A model generated the notes under the pieces. That model was not told the DNA's origin, did no database searches, and worked only from the letters and a program-made list of their open reading frames with translations. Below are positions 38,026-48,373 of a stretch of DNA of 64,000 bases, one piece after another. The stretch comes from Porticoccaceae bacterium (GTDB lineage Bacteria > Pseudomonadota > Gammaproteobacteria > Pseudomonadales > Porticoccaceae). The stretch is from contig JAHEHL010000009.1 in NCBI GenBank assembly GCA_024644595.1, positions 147,512 through 211,511 on the forward strand, read 5' to 3'. Every line of letters starts with the position of its first letter. The stretch's first letter is position 1. The position numbers and the translations under genes are program-made.

Positions 38026-40023
38026 ATGTCCACCCCCGATTTCGCTTCACTGGGTATTTCAGCACCCGTTCTCAAGGCTGTGCAACAACTCGGCTACGAG
38101 CAACCTTCGCCCATTCAAGCGCAGAGTATTCCCATTCTACTGGCGGGTGGAAACCTGCTCGGCACCGCACAGACCGGTACTGGCAAGACGGCCGCCTTTG
38201 CGCTGCCAATGTTGAGCAAGCTCGACGAAAAACAAAAGACACCTCAGGTTTTGGTGCTGACGCCCACCCGCGAACTGGCCATCCAGGTCGCTGAAGCGTT
38301 TCAGAGCTACGCCAAACATATCAAGGGATTCCATGTGCTGCCGATCTACGGCGGTTCCGATATTGGTGGTCAGTTGCGCGGTTTAAAACGCGGTGCTCAG
38401 GTCATTGTCGGAACTCCCGGCCGCGTGCTCGATCACTTGCGTCGTCGCAGCCTCGATCTCAGTGAAGTTACCGGCCTGGTGCTGGACGAAGCCGACGAAA
38501 TGCTGCGTATGGGTTTTATCGACGATGTCGAGACCATTCTCTCAAAAACCCCTGACAGCTGTCAGCGCGCGCTGTTCTCTGCCACCATGCCACCGGCGAT
38601 CAAGCGGGTTGCCGACAAGTATCTCGGTGATGCACAACAGGTTAGCATCGAGAGCAAAACCAAAACCGTTGAACGTATTGAGCAGTCCTATCTGATGGTC
38701 AAAGGCCATCAGAAGATGGATGCCCTGACCCGGATTCTGGATGTCGAACAATTTGATGGCATGATTATTTTTGTGCGCACCAAGTCATCGACTCTGGAAA
38801 TTGCCGAAAAACTTGAAGCGCGTGGATTTAGCGCCGCGGCACTGAATGGCGATCTGACCCAGGCGCTGCGCGAACGAACCATTAACCGCCTGAAGAAGGG
38901 CCAGGTTGATATTGTTGTCGCCACCGATGTCGCCGCGCGCGGCCTCGATGTTGAGCGCATCAGTCATGTGATCAACTACGACATTCCCTACGATAACGAA
39001 TCCTATGTTCACCGTATTGGTCGAACTGGCCGCGCCGGCCGCGAAGGCAAAGCGATTCTGTTTATCACACAGAAAGAAATCCGTATGTTGCGCTCGATTG
39101 AGAAGTCGACGCGCCAGACCGTCAGCCAGTTTAATCTGCCCAGTAATGAAGAAGTCAGCGGCCAACGCGTAGCGCAATTTAAAGAGCAGTTGGTCGGCAT
39201 GAGCAAGTCGACCAAACTCGACAAGTTTAATTCTCTGGTGAAAGAAGTGGCCGCGGAAAATGATATCGATATGGCCGTATTAGCCGCTGCTCTGGCCTAT
39301 GAAGTCCAGAAAGATCGCCCACTGTTCCCCAAGTTGGTGACAATCGATACGCCACGTGCAACCACCAATGAGCGCTCTGATCGAAAAGAACGTCCCCAGC
39401 GCGAGCGTGCCGAGCGCTCTGAGAGACCCGATCGCAGCCCTGCACACAGTAAAGCTGAAAAACCAAGCCGTGAGCGTGCAAGCCGCGACCAGTCCGATGC
39501 AGAAGATATTCCAATGGTAACTTATCGCATCGAAGTGGGTCGCAATGACGACGTGTCACCAAAAAATATTGTTGGCGCGATTGCCAACGAAGCTCAGATC
39601 GATGCGCAGTTTATCGGCCATATCAAACTCTATGATGATCACAGCACCGTCGATCTGCCAGAGGGTATGCCGAAGGAACTGTTTGATCACCTCTACAAAG
39701 TGCGTGTCTGTCAGAAGGCGTTGAAGATAAGCGTCGATAACGGAACGGCAGGTGAGCAACGCGATGCCCGACCATCCTTTGGCGACAAGCCCGGCAAAAA
39801 GTCAGGATTTAAAGACAGGGCGGCAAAAAAGCCCGGCTTTAAAGACCAGCCAGGATTTAAAGACAAGCCAGGATTTAAAGACAAGTCCGGTTTTAAGGGC
39901 AAACCAGCCGCCGGGGCTAAAACCAGTGACGGTGCCAAACCAAGTGCCGCCAAAAAAGCTCATCGCGGGCAAGACACCGATGTCAGAAAACCGCGCAAGC
40001 GTCCTGTCACTGACCGCAAATAA
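38026..40023 (+). CDS. deaD: DEAD-box RNA helicase DeaD
   Basis: A 665-residue ATP-dependent RNA helicase used in ribosome assembly and cold growth. Walker A AQTGTGKT is at 48-55, DEAD at 154-157, SAT and HRIGRTGRAGR follow. After the helicase core come a charged linker (about 440-490), a DbpA-type RNA-binding domain (VTYRIEVGRNDDVSPKNIVG) and a basic tail with four PGFKDK-type repeats. It is longer than E. coli DeaD (629) mainly through the tail. Its last codons overlap the convergent yqcC by 17 bases. Confidence 0.95.
   Translation: MSTPDFASLGISAPVLKAVQQLGYEQPSPIQAQSIPILLAGGNLLGTAQTGTGKTAAFALPMLSKLDEKQKTPQVLVLTPTRELAIQVAEAFQSYAKHIKGFHVLPIYGGSDIGGQLRGLKRGAQVIVGTPGRVLDHLRRRSLDLSEVTGLVLDEADEMLRMGFIDDVETILSKTPDSCQRALFSATMPPAIKRVADKYLGDAQQVSIESKTKTVERIEQSYLMVKGHQKMDALTRILDVEQFDGMIIFVRTKSSTLEIAEKLEARGFSAAALNGDLTQALRERTINRLKKGQVDIVVATDVAARGLDVERISHVINYDIPYDNESYVHRIGRTGRAGREGKAILFITQKEIRMLRSIEKSTRQTVSQFNLPSNEEVSGQRVAQFKEQLVGMSKSTKLDKFNSLVKEVAAENDIDMAVLAAALAYEVQKDRPLFPKLVTIDTPRATTNERSDRKERPQRERAERSERPDRSPAHSKAEKPSRERASRDQSDAEDIPMVTYRIEVGRNDDVSPKNIVGAIANEAQIDAQFIGHIKLYDDHSTVDLPEGMPKELFDHLYKVRVCQKALKISVDNGTAGEQRDARPSFGDKPGKKSGFKDRAAKKPGFKDQPGFKDKPGFKDKSGFKGKPAAGAKTSDGAKPSAAKKAHRGQDTDVRKPRKRPVTDRK
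39832..39903 (+). repeat. 18-bp repeats in deaD tail
   Basis: Four 18-base units (39832-39849, 39850-39867, 39868-39885, 39886-39903), the middle two identical, encode PGFKDK-type hexapeptides in the basic C-terminal tail of the helicase. Being in-frame, copy change alters tail length only. Confidence 0.9.
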
Positions 40024-40339
40024 AGCGATCCAGCGCACCTAAATGCCGAATCATCGAGCTTGCCTCGATGCGTTCGGCTTTAAAAAACTCCTCTGCCATG
40101 GGCGCGACACTGCAACTCTCAGGCAACTCCCCCGCCAACTCAATGGTCTGATACATCTTTGGCAGAAAAACAAACTGTAGCCACTGGCTAAAGGTTAAAA
40201 CATCAATCGAGAAAGGCTCGCTGCTCAGCAACGCAGCGGCCGGTGGAGACTCATCAGCCCACAACTGCATCTGGCGCAGCTCACGCTCCACCTCAAATAA
40301 CAGACTTGCCAGCTGGCTATAACGATCGCTCACAGACAA
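40007..40339 (-). CDS. yqcC: YqcC family protein
   Basis: A 110-residue protein similar to the YqcC family, with VERELRQMQLWADESPP, FSQWLQFVFLPKM and a helical C-terminus. In E. coli the gene lies beside truC, a tRNA pseudouridine synthase; no truC is found here. The function is not established. Its 3' end overlaps the end of deaD on the opposite strand by 17 bases. Confidence 0.85.
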   Translation of the reverse strand: MSVSDRYSQLASLLFEVERELRQMQLWADESPPAAALLSSEPFSIDVLTFSQWLQFVFLPKMYQTIELAGELPESCSVAPMAEEFFKAERIEASSMIRHLGALDRFICGQ

Positions 40340-40390
40340 TTTCTCTCCATTTCTCTCAGCACTTTTTAGTCGCCCTGTCCCGCCTACGCC

Positions 40391-41236
40391 CTAGCCGCGA
40401 TAAAGCGTGGCAATCCATTTTTCTTCATTGATAAAGTCCCAGGACCAACTCGCCCATTGTGGCTCAAGCCCAATTTTGACGATGTCGTCGAGACTTTTCC
40501 CCGCCGCTCTGTGTTTTCTTACAAAGGCGGCAGTACTTTTGATCATATCGACAAAGATTTGATAACCCGCTTTATTCGTCAACGCTCCGTGGCCCGGGAT
40601 CACCTGAGTATTATCGCCAAGCATTGCGATGAGCCGCTCTGCGTTTTGAACATAGCCATCAACTGTGCCGCCCCCGTCGAGATCGATGTATGGAAAGCGC
40701 GATTCAAAGAACAAGTCGCCGGTATGCAGTACGTTAGCCTGTTCAAACCACACCACACTGTCACCGTCTGTGTGACCCGATGGCAGGTGCATCACGCGGA
40801 TTGTTTCAGCATTAAAGTGAAATTTAATGCCGTCGGCATAGGTCACAACCGGTAGCGCTTGAGCGCCAATATTATTGGCCGCCAGCAACCGTTCACGCAC
40901 ATTGTCATGAGCAAAAATAGTGGCTTTCTGGACACTGGCCATAAAGGCATTTCCGCCTGTGTGATCCCCATGATAGTGGGTGTTAATCACATAGCGTGGT
41001 GCGCTCTGGTTTAGCCTGCCGAGCGCCGCAGCAATTTTTTCGGCCATCGGTGCAAACTGGTCATCGATAATTAAAATGCCGTCTTCGCCAGACGAAACGC
41101 CAATATTGCCCCCTGCTCCCTGCAGCATATATACCGAGCCGCCTACAGGTGTGGTAGAAATCGAGACATCATCCAGTTCGGCCGCGACAACTGACGCGCA
41201 GACAAACAGTGTCAAAACCCAAGACAAGCAGCGCAT
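40391..41236 (-). CDS. Exported metallo-beta-lactamase-fold hydrolase
   Basis: A 281-residue protein with a signal peptide of about 19 residues (FVCASVVAAE). The metal-binding motif is H87-x-H89-x-D91-H92 in NTHYHGDHTGG, with further ligands in HLPSGHTDGD, HTGDLFFE and GHG. The fold covers many hydrolases; the quinoprotein-relay or glyoxalase-like type is possible but unproven. It is not clearly a beta-lactamase. It stands between yqcC and dinG. Confidence 0.88.
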   Translation of the reverse strand: MRCLSWVLTLFVCASVVAAELDDVSISTTPVGGSVYMLQGAGGNIGVSSGEDGILIIDDQFAPMAEKIAAALGRLNQSAPRYVINTHYHGDHTGGNAFMASVQKATIFAHDNVRERLLAANNIGAQALPVVTYADGIKFHFNAETIRVMHLPSGHTDGDSVVWFEQANVLHTGDLFFESRFPYIDLDGGGTVDGYVQNAERLIAMLGDNTQVIPGHGALTNKAGYQIFVDMIKSTAAFVRKHRAAGKSLDDIVKIGLEPQWASWSWDFINEEKWIATLYRG

Positions 41237-41282
41237 AATCTGACTCCTTTAAAGTGATCTGTAGTTAAAACGTTCGGCTATT

Positions 41283-43382
41283 CTAGCCAACTTCGCGGCG
41301 AAAAGGTGGCAGTGCATTTAATAGCTGGGCACCATAGCGTTTGGTGATCAGACGTTTATCGAGAATGGTTACCGTTCCAGTATCGGACTCGGTGCGCAAC
41401 AGGCGACCACAGGCCTGAATCAGGCGCAGCGAGGCGATTGGCAGGGCAATATCAAAAAATGAGTTGCCGCCGCGATCTTCAATCCACTCCGACAGCGCCT
41501 CGTGGAGCGGATCATCCGGCACGGCAAACGGCAGCTTGGCGATCACCACATGGCGGCAGTAGTCGCCAGGCAGATCGACACCTTCGGCAAAGCTGGCCAG
41601 CCCCATCAATACACTGGTGCGACCCTGATCAATACGTTCTTTGTGCAGGCGCACCATTTCGCGATTGGAATACTGGCCCTGAATTAAAATATTTTTTTGC
41701 AGGTCATCAGACAGCTCATCATAGACCTGCTCCATCTGGCGGCGCGATGAAAACAGCACCAATGTGCCGCAGCGCGGCTCCACTAACGTATCAAAGCGAT
41801 CAATAATATCGCGACTGTGCTGCTCTACTGCATTGCCCTCCACAGCATCACCGGGCACACGAATCACCGCCGCCTGCTGATAGTCGAAAGCGCCGGCCAC
41901 GGCCATAAAATGCGCAAAATCTGGAATGCCGGTTTCGCGCTGCAGGGTTTGAAATGAGCCTAGTGCCCGCAGCGTTGCAGAGGTGACCACTGCGGCATAA
42001 CAGCTTCCCCAGAGCACATCCCGCAGCAGTTCGGCAGCCTGAATCGGGCTGGCATTGATTGAGATATCGACATTGCCGCCGCTGTCATCCAGACGCAACC
42101 AGCACGCCATCGGTATATCTCCAGATTTGGTCTCGCGATGTAACCTGTCCCAGAGTGCCAACAAACTCTCAGCGCGGGATTGCCAGCTGCCCGCCTGCTG
42201 ATAAAACAACTCCACATCGGCGGCCGGCACCGGATACTGTTTGTCACCCAGCGCATCATTAAGCGTATCGACCAGGACTTCCAGACGTCCCAGCCAGCCA
42301 CTGGTCTGTTTCGCCAACTGCGAGGCCAGATCGCGCAGCGCCTCGCCCACATCCCCATGCGCATAGCGGTAGCGGCCATCTTCCGGGTAATCGGTAGAGT
42401 CCAGCGACTGCTGCAGCAAGGGATAGACAAACGTCAGCAGCTCGGCAATTTTGCCCGCCTCGCGCTCAATGCGCGGTAACTGATCGGCCAGCGCCTTATC
42501 TTTCTCAAACAGCGGTGCCTGACCTTTACACTGCTTTTGCAGTCGCTCCAGCCAAGTGACACTGCCATTGACGCGACACTCGGCACCAAAGTGACGAATG
42601 GCGGTGTCGCCCAACCTGTGCCCCTCATCGAAGATATAGATGCAATCTTCCGGTGGTGGCAGAATCGCACCGCCGCCGAGAGCCAGATCGGCCATGACCA
42701 AATCGTGGTTTGCGACAATGCACTCGCTCTCTTCAAGCTCGTTGCGGGCATTAAAAAAGGCACACTGATTGACGAAACGACAGCGCCGACCGCTACACTG
42801 GCGACGGTCAATCGTTAAGGCTCGCCATTCAACATCCTGAATCCGGGTCTCCCATGAATCGCGATCGCCGTCCCAACTGCCGTCGGCCAGTGCGTCCCAC
42901 ATTTCACGATAGAGATTTTCGGTCTGCTGATTGGGGTTAAAGGCGACCTCATCTTCAAACAGAAACAGGCCGGCATCTTTGGATTTAATCGCATCCAGAC
43001 ACTGTTCCATCTTCAGGTTACAGGCATAGCGACCGCGGCCTTTGACCAGAGCACAGCTATGGTCCCAGCCACAGGCCTCGAGTAGTTCAGGAAGGTCTTT
43101 GTGAATTAGCTGCTCTTGCAGCGCAATGGTGCCGGTGGCAACCACTACAGTCTTTTTCATCGCCCGGGCAATCGGCAGTGCGGCGATCAGGTAGCCAACC
43201 GTTTTACCCGTACCGGTGCCCGCTTCAACCACTGCCAGGCGCTTGTCCGGTTGGCTGTGGCTGAGAGCATTTGCCACCGTAGCGATCATCTGCTTCTGGC
43301 CAAGACGCGGCTTGAGGTCGCGCGCTTTTAAAAACTGTCGGTATCCCTGCTGGATGGTTTCTCTGACATCAGATGCTAACAA
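41283..43382 (-). CDS. dinG: ATP-dependent DNA helicase DinG
   Basis: A 699-residue superfamily 2 iron-sulfur helicase that unwinds D-loops, R-loops and G-quadruplex DNA. Walker A EAGTGTGKT is at 53-61, DEGH at 252-255. The four cluster cysteines are C121, C196, C201 and C207. No exonuclease domain. Length and spacing fit DinG rather than YoaA. Confidence 0.93.
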   Translation of the reverse strand: MLASDVRETIQQGYRQFLKARDLKPRLGQKQMIATVANALSHSQPDKRLAVVEAGTGTGKTVGYLIAALPIARAMKKTVVVATGTIALQEQLIHKDLPELLEACGWDHSCALVKGRGRYACNLKMEQCLDAIKSKDAGLFLFEDEVAFNPNQQTENLYREMWDALADGSWDGDRDSWETRIQDVEWRALTIDRRQCSGRRCRFVNQCAFFNARNELEESECIVANHDLVMADLALGGGAILPPPEDCIYIFDEGHRLGDTAIRHFGAECRVNGSVTWLERLQKQCKGQAPLFEKDKALADQLPRIEREAGKIAELLTFVYPLLQQSLDSTDYPEDGRYRYAHGDVGEALRDLASQLAKQTSGWLGRLEVLVDTLNDALGDKQYPVPAADVELFYQQAGSWQSRAESLLALWDRLHRETKSGDIPMACWLRLDDSGGNVDISINASPIQAAELLRDVLWGSCYAAVVTSATLRALGSFQTLQRETGIPDFAHFMAVAGAFDYQQAAVIRVPGDAVEGNAVEQHSRDIIDRFDTLVEPRCGTLVLFSSRRQMEQVYDELSDDLQKNILIQGQYSNREMVRLHKERIDQGRTSVLMGLASFAEGVDLPGDYCRHVVIAKLPFAVPDDPLHEALSEWIEDRGGNSFFDIALPIASLRLIQACGRLLRTESDTGTVTILDKRLITKRYGAQLLNALPPFRREVG

Positions 43383-43395
43383 AAATTGAATATCC

Positions 43396-44538
43396 CTAAT
43401 TGACGTGCAAGTAATTGATCACCGGCGCGGCATAGCCCTGGATAATAATCTCACGATAGGCGCGCGGTGCCGCAGCCAGGCGTGCGTTAAAAAACGCTTC
43501 GACTCCATCCCAGTCACAGTCTGGCCACTGAGATTTAAGCTGCTGTAATCCGTCGCTGTGGCCGCACATCTGATAGGCAATAATATTGCTCGGAAACAGT
43601 TTGTAATCACGGTAGATCTGCTTATCAACCTCTGCTGCCAGCGCATCCGCGCTTTCGTATTGTGATCCCAGAGGGTCACCGAAAGCCACATGAATGCGAC
43701 CCTTATAGCCAACAAAACCCTTCTGAATAGTGTCCAGGTCTTCATACTGCTGTTTGATATAACTCTCGCCCTGCTGCTTGGCATAGAGCTCGCGACCCTT
43801 ATCGATATCACAGGGGTCATACTCGTAGGAGATTGCCACTGGCACAATACACAACTCGGCGATCGCCTCGGCAAAGTTCTGATCCTTACTGCGCGATAAT
43901 GCGAGCATTTTTAGCAGCGCGGTCTCGGTGCGGTCGTGGCCGTCTTTGGCACGGCCTTCACGTTGAGCAATCCAGATCGAAACCTTATCGTTAGACAGTG
44001 AATGGCGAATATAGGCCGAGAGTGTTTTCAATGCCTCCAGTTTTTCACGTCGCCCGCTTACCGAGCGCTTGACGATAAAACTGCGGTTTACGCGCATCAG
44101 GTCGGCAGCAAAGGGCTTGCTCAGTAGATTATCACCAATCGCAATCCTGACCGCATCCATTCCCTTATCCAGCAATGCAATATTGACCATCGCCGGATCC
44201 ATCGCGATATCGCGGTGATTGCTCAAAAACAGATAGGCCTTGTTCGGGTCGAGCTTGTCCAAGCCACTGACGGTACAGCCGTCGGTGGTTGTGTCGAGCA
44301 ACCCCTTTAGCGAAGTGGTCAAATGACTCTGCAGATCGTCAACGGTTGATACTGAGGCCATCGCCTTTGCCAGTCCACGACGCACAAATGGCCGCAGCAG
44401 CCAGGGACATATTTTCGCCAATCGCGGCATCCGACGCGATAGCAGCAGATCGATAAATTCTGGGTCGGCAATCAGGCGCGCCAACACTGCGGGCACCTCA
44501 CTGTCGTCATAGGGACGGATATCGTCAAATTCGCTCAT
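43396..44538 (-). CDS. PlsC-like acyltransferase
   Basis: A 380-residue protein with the acyltransferase motif around SNHRDIAMDPAMVN near residue 110, where the His and Asp are separated by five residues rather than the usual four, and a second block FIVKRSVSGRREKLEAL. It is likely to acylate a glycerol-phosphate or similar lipid. It is longer than PlsC (about 245) owing to extra N- and C-terminal parts. It is 13 bases upstream of dinG on the same strand. Confidence 0.85.
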   Translation of the reverse strand: MSEFDDIRPYDDSEVPAVLARLIADPEFIDLLLSRRMPRLAKICPWLLRPFVRRGLAKAMASVSTVDDLQSHLTTSLKGLLDTTTDGCTVSGLDKLDPNKAYLFLSNHRDIAMDPAMVNIALLDKGMDAVRIAIGDNLLSKPFAADLMRVNRSFIVKRSVSGRREKLEALKTLSAYIRHSLSNDKVSIWIAQREGRAKDGHDRTETALLKMLALSRSKDQNFAEAIAELCIVPVAISYEYDPCDIDKGRELYAKQQGESYIKQQYEDLDTIQKGFVGYKGRIHVAFGDPLGSQYESADALAAEVDKQIYRDYKLFPSNIIAYQMCGHSDGLQQLKSQWPDCDWDGVEAFFNARLAAAPRAYREIIIQGYAAPVINYLHVN

Positions 44539-44673
44539 TGAAACCTCTAAAGCACCCTGTTCCTGCTCGTTATAATGTTATTTTGCGGCGGATCAGTTGA
44601 TTACTCGACATAAAATCAGCGCGCTCACAAGGCCACTTTCTGACGTCTTGCCGCGCTGATGTCACTGCTTAAA

Positions 44674-45699
44674 TTATCGACAATTGTGCCAGCGAACCTC
44701 ATGGGAAAACTGGTCGACCTTGTCAACCACATCCAGCACCATCGCAAACAGGGCCATGCGAATCAGCAAACCGTTGTCAGTCTGGCGAAAAATGGCCAGA
44801 TTCGGATTGTTGTCGAGATCGCAGTCCAGCTCGTTGGCGTCGCTGCGTGAATCTCGCGGCAATGGGTGCATAATCACCGTGTTCGGCTCGCAATATTGGG
44901 TATAGATAGCCTGATTAAGGCGAAACTTGCCACGGTATAGATCGGCTTCTTCCTTGGTCGTAAAGCGCTCTTCCTGAATCCGTGTCGAGTAGACAATATC
45001 CACATTTGCAATGCTGTTATTGAGTTCTTCCGAAGCTGCCACACTGACACCGGCAGCACGCAATTCATCGATAATCTGCTCGGGCAGCGCCAACTCTTTT
45101 GGCGAAATCAAGGTCACTTGAATATTGTTGTAAAGACATAGCAGCTTGCTCAGTGAATGTACCGTACGACCGTGGCGCAGATCACCAATCATGGCAATCC
45201 GCAGGCCGTCGATTCCGCGGCCTTTGGCCTGTAGTTCGCGGGCAATGGTGTAGAGATCAAGCAGAGCCTGAGTCGGGTGCTCATTGGCACCATCACCGCC
45301 ATTCATCACCGGGACTCGGCTGCAAGCGGCAAAGTCGGCCACTGACCCCGGCTGTGGATGGCGCATACAGATAACATCACTAAACCCGGACAGAACTCGA
45401 GCGGTGTCTTGCAGCGATTCGCCTTTGACCAGAGCCGAACTTTCAAACCCCGCAGTCTCCCGCACTTCGCCACCGAGCAGATTAAATGCTGAACCGAAAC
45501 TGACACGGGTCCTGGTGCTGGCCTCAAAAAACATATTACCGAGAATCGCACCTTCGAGAACGCGCGTCACGCGTTTGCGCTGTGCATAGGGTTCCATCTG
45601 ATCTGCTACGGAGAAAATGTGCTCAACATCTTGGCGTTGAAATTGGCTGATGGAGAGAATGTGCGCGCCGGTGAAGTTCACGCGATACCTCGAGGGCAA
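44674..45699 (-). CDS. pyrB: Aspartate carbamoyltransferase
   Basis: This enzyme makes carbamoyl aspartate in pyrimidine synthesis. The carbamoyl phosphate loop STRTR is at 61-65, HPTQALLDLYT begins at 141, and MHPLPRDSR is near 280. The protein is 341 residues; no pyrI regulatory subunit gene is adjacent, and no pyrC is next to it as in Pseudomonas. It appears as a lone transcription unit. Confidence 0.95.
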   Translation of the reverse strand: MPSRYRVNFTGAHILSISQFQRQDVEHIFSVADQMEPYAQRKRVTRVLEGAILGNMFFEASTRTRVSFGSAFNLLGGEVRETAGFESSALVKGESLQDTARVLSGFSDVICMRHPQPGSVADFAACSRVPVMNGGDGANEHPTQALLDLYTIARELQAKGRGIDGLRIAMIGDLRHGRTVHSLSKLLCLYNNIQVTLISPKELALPEQIIDELRAAGVSVAASEELNNSIANVDIVYSTRIQEERFTTKEEADLYRGKFRLNQAIYTQYCEPNTVIMHPLPRDSRSDANELDCDLDNNPNLAIFRQTDNGLLIRMALFAMVLDVVDKVDQFSHEVRWHNCR

Positions 45700-45760
45700 T
45701 TGAGTTGGAGGATTCTAGCCTGTTTGATCCCTGTTCTCAATTGCTACTGCAGTGCCAGCA

Positions 45761-47197
45761 CTAAACAGAAAACTGCTCCGCCACTGACTGACTCCAGTTC
45801 TGCAAGGCCTGCAAAACACCCCGCTGATGGTCATTGAGACTGCTATCCGCGAGCAGTTCGCTCAGGGTTTGATTATTCTGCTGCAGCGTCAGGTAACCGG
45901 ACTGCTCATCGGTCAAGCGCCAACGGCAGCTCTCCCTCCAGGTCTGCTGCTCTTCGGCAGACAGTGATTGAGGAAAGTAACGCGCTCGATAACTAAACAG
46001 CAATTGGTTGTAGCGATTATCGGAAAAATAAAATTGTTGCCGAGCAAAGTCATCGGCACTGGCACGGCGCACCTCGTTGAGCAAGTCGCGATCCTGGTTG
46101 GGCAGAAATCCGCCGTAGAGTTGCTGCTCAGCTTCCGGCTTGAGCGGGAAGCTCTGCTCGCGAAAGACCAGCTGTAATTTCTCACTGAGATTGTGATTGC
46201 TCAGTCGCTGCCAGTTCTGTTCGCTGCGCTGCAGATCGATACCCAGACGTTTTGCCGCGGCGGCATCGATCAGCTTGTGGGTTGTCACCACGGGTGCCTT
46301 ATTGATGTGTACTACCTTGAGCGGAATGCGCTCCTCGCCCTCCGGCAGATCGGCGCTGGCGGTAAAGACTCGTTCGCGAATCTGGTGCTCATTGAGACTG
46401 ATCAGCATCTCTGGGTCGGCGGATAGATCACAACAGATAATGCCATTGCTATTGGTCGGATGTTGCGCCAGCGGCATCATCATTGCGCCGTACATATGTT
46501 CGCTGCCGAGCATACCTGAGATATGGAAAAACGGTTTGCGGGCTTTCAAATCGAGCATCGCCGCGATCTGTTTTTTTCCGCGATTTTGCAACACATAATC
46601 AAACAGCCGTGGCTGTTTTTGTTTGACTAACTTGGCGACGGCGATGGTCGCGGTAACATCGGAGAGCGCATCATGGGCCGCTTCGTGGGCCAGACCATTG
46701 GCTGCGGTGAGATGCTCAAGTTTAAAACTCGGACGCCCGTCTTCATGGTCAGGCCACTCAATCCCCTCGGGGCGCAGCGCTCGGGTCAGGCGCAACATAT
46801 CAATAATATCCCAGCGCGAATTGCCATTTTTCCACTCCCGTTGATAGGGATCGTAAAAATTACGATACAACGTATAGCGGGTCACTTCATCGTCGAAACG
46901 GATACTGTTGTAGCCGACGCCACAGGTATTGGGGCGTGATAACTCACGATGAATTGCCTCGATAAATTGCGGCTCAGGAAGACCCTCAGCCTGAGCAAGT
47001 TGGGGCGTGATACCGGTAATCAAACAGGCCTGGGGGGCCGGCAAAATATCGGCCTGAGGCTGGCAATAAATCACCAGCGGCTCGCCAATCGGGTTGAGAT
47101 CAAAATCGGTTCGCAAGCCGGCAAACTGACTGGGGCGATCAACTGATGGATCGACGCCAAAGGTTTCGTAATCATGCCAGTAGAATGTGTTGTCCAT
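45761..47197 (-). CDS. sbcB: Exodeoxyribonuclease I
   Basis: ExoI degrades single-stranded DNA 3'-5' in recombination and mismatch repair. The 478-residue protein starts with the DnaQ-like DYETFGVD motif (D9, E11) and has HDALSDV near residue 170, the other catalytic residues; the C-terminal SH3-like and helical domains follow. It is the single-gene form. ATG with GGAGAG-type site upstream. Confidence 0.95.
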   Translation of the reverse strand: MDNTFYWHDYETFGVDPSVDRPSQFAGLRTDFDLNPIGEPLVIYCQPQADILPAPQACLITGITPQLAQAEGLPEPQFIEAIHRELSRPNTCGVGYNSIRFDDEVTRYTLYRNFYDPYQREWKNGNSRWDIIDMLRLTRALRPEGIEWPDHEDGRPSFKLEHLTAANGLAHEAAHDALSDVTATIAVAKLVKQKQPRLFDYVLQNRGKKQIAAMLDLKARKPFFHISGMLGSEHMYGAMMMPLAQHPTNSNGIICCDLSADPEMLISLNEHQIRERVFTASADLPEGEERIPLKVVHINKAPVVTTHKLIDAAAAKRLGIDLQRSEQNWQRLSNHNLSEKLQLVFREQSFPLKPEAEQQLYGGFLPNQDRDLLNEVRRASADDFARQQFYFSDNRYNQLLFSYRARYFPQSLSAEEQQTWRESCRWRLTDEQSGYLTLQQNNQTLSELLADSSLNDHQRGVLQALQNWSQSVAEQFSV

Positions 47198-47251
47198 TTT
47201 TTACTCTCCTTTTTGATCTCTTCTCACTCTTGCTTGCCCGGTTTCAGCCAT

Positions 47252-47282
47252 AAAAAAACGGCGCCGATTAAAGCGCCGTTTT
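47252..47282 (-). terminator. Terminator of the OmpA-family gene
   Basis: Ten-base arms aaaacggcgc (47255-47264) and gcgccgtttt (47273-47282) form a strong hairpin; on the minus strand it is followed by T bases (complement of 47252-47258). It lies 70 bases after the OmpA-family stop and 55 upstream of the sbcB start. Confidence 0.88.
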
Positions 47283-47351
47283 GATACTGAAGGCAAAGCA
47301 GTATTGAGTCAACTTAGGGCTCAATCCAACCTGCAACCAACTTGAACTGGG

Positions 47352-48338
47352 CTAGAATTTAAATACCTCGGAGAATGACATCTCTCCCACTACCCGGCGA
47401 TTGCGCGCACGACCACTGTCGGTGTTATTCGTGGCAATGGGTCGGCTTTCACCATAGCCCACAGCGCTGACCCGAGCTCCGGGTATGCCATAGTCTTCAA
47501 CCAGTTTAGCCTTTACCGCATCGGCACGACGCTGGGAGAGGCTCAGGTTGTATTGATCGGAACCGCGGCTATCAGTGTGGCCTTCAAGTACCAGTTCAAT
47601 ATCATCATGGGCTTTCATAGCAGCAGCGATAGCTTCAAGCTGATCGCCATAGATTGCCAGAACCTTGGCTTGGTTAAATTCAAATTCAACATTCAGACGC
47701 ACGGTGATGGTGCGAACTTCGGGTTCAGGTTTAGGCTGAGGCGCAGCTTGTGACTCAGCTCGCGGCTCGGCAACGACCGGCGCAGCAGCTGGAGCAGGTG
47801 CAGCCGCAGCGGTGCCGCCAAACAGCTTACTCAGAGAAATCTGCACGCCGAAGTCTTCGCCGTCTTCATCGTGTCCACCCATACCGCGCAGATCAGCGCG
47901 AAACTCCAGGCCGTTAAACTGCTTGCCCATACCCAGACCAACCATCAGCTGAGTCGAACGATCATCGTGACCGGCCACCAGGTTTGAAGCATCATTGAAA
48001 TCATACTGATTGGCGCCGAAGAGCATATAGGGGCGCCACTGAGATGCTTCTTCGCCCAGCCAAATTACACTGTTAAGCGACAGCACATCAAAGTCGTCGT
48101 GACCCACGTTGGCACCGTAGCCCAGCTCCAGCGCGACATTATCGGAGAGATATTTGCCCAACTGCAGACCAGCGGTCACCGAGTTGTAGTCTTCACTAAT
48201 CGAGCGCTGGCCGTCGAGATCATAATGACCAGCGGTGGCGCCGAGATACCACTCGTCCGAGGCCGTGGCAGTTGCAGCAAGACTGAGCACGCCGGCAGTG
48301 GCAAACAGTGTTGTGATAAATAACTTAATCGATTTCAT
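47352..48338 (-). CDS. OmpA family outer-membrane protein
   Basis: A 328-residue protein with signal peptide (about 1-26), an eight-strand OmpA-like beta-barrel (27-165), an Ala/Pro linker, and a C-terminal peptidoglycan-binding OmpA domain (from about 212) with the conserved LEGHTDSRGSDQYN and RRADAVKAKL. It likely links the outer membrane to the wall. It is a monocistronic unit with a terminator. The exact class (OprF/OmpA type) is not clear. Confidence 0.92.
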   Translation of the reverse strand: MKSIKLFITTLFATAGVLSLAATATASDEWYLGATAGHYDLDGQRSISEDYNSVTAGLQLGKYLSDNVALELGYGANVGHDDFDVLSLNSVIWLGEEASQWRPYMLFGANQYDFNDASNLVAGHDDRSTQLMVGLGMGKQFNGLEFRADLRGMGGHDEDGEDFGVQISLSKLFGGTAAAAPAPAAAPVVAEPRAESQAAPQPKPEPEVRTITVRLNVEFEFNQAKVLAIYGDQLEAIAAAMKAHDDIELVLEGHTDSRGSDQYNLSLSQRRADAVKAKLVEDYGIPGARVSAVGYGESRPIATNNTDSGRARNRRVVGEMSFSEVFKF

Positions 48339-48373
48339 AATATTTAGTTCCTTACTTCCCTTTTTAACGAAAC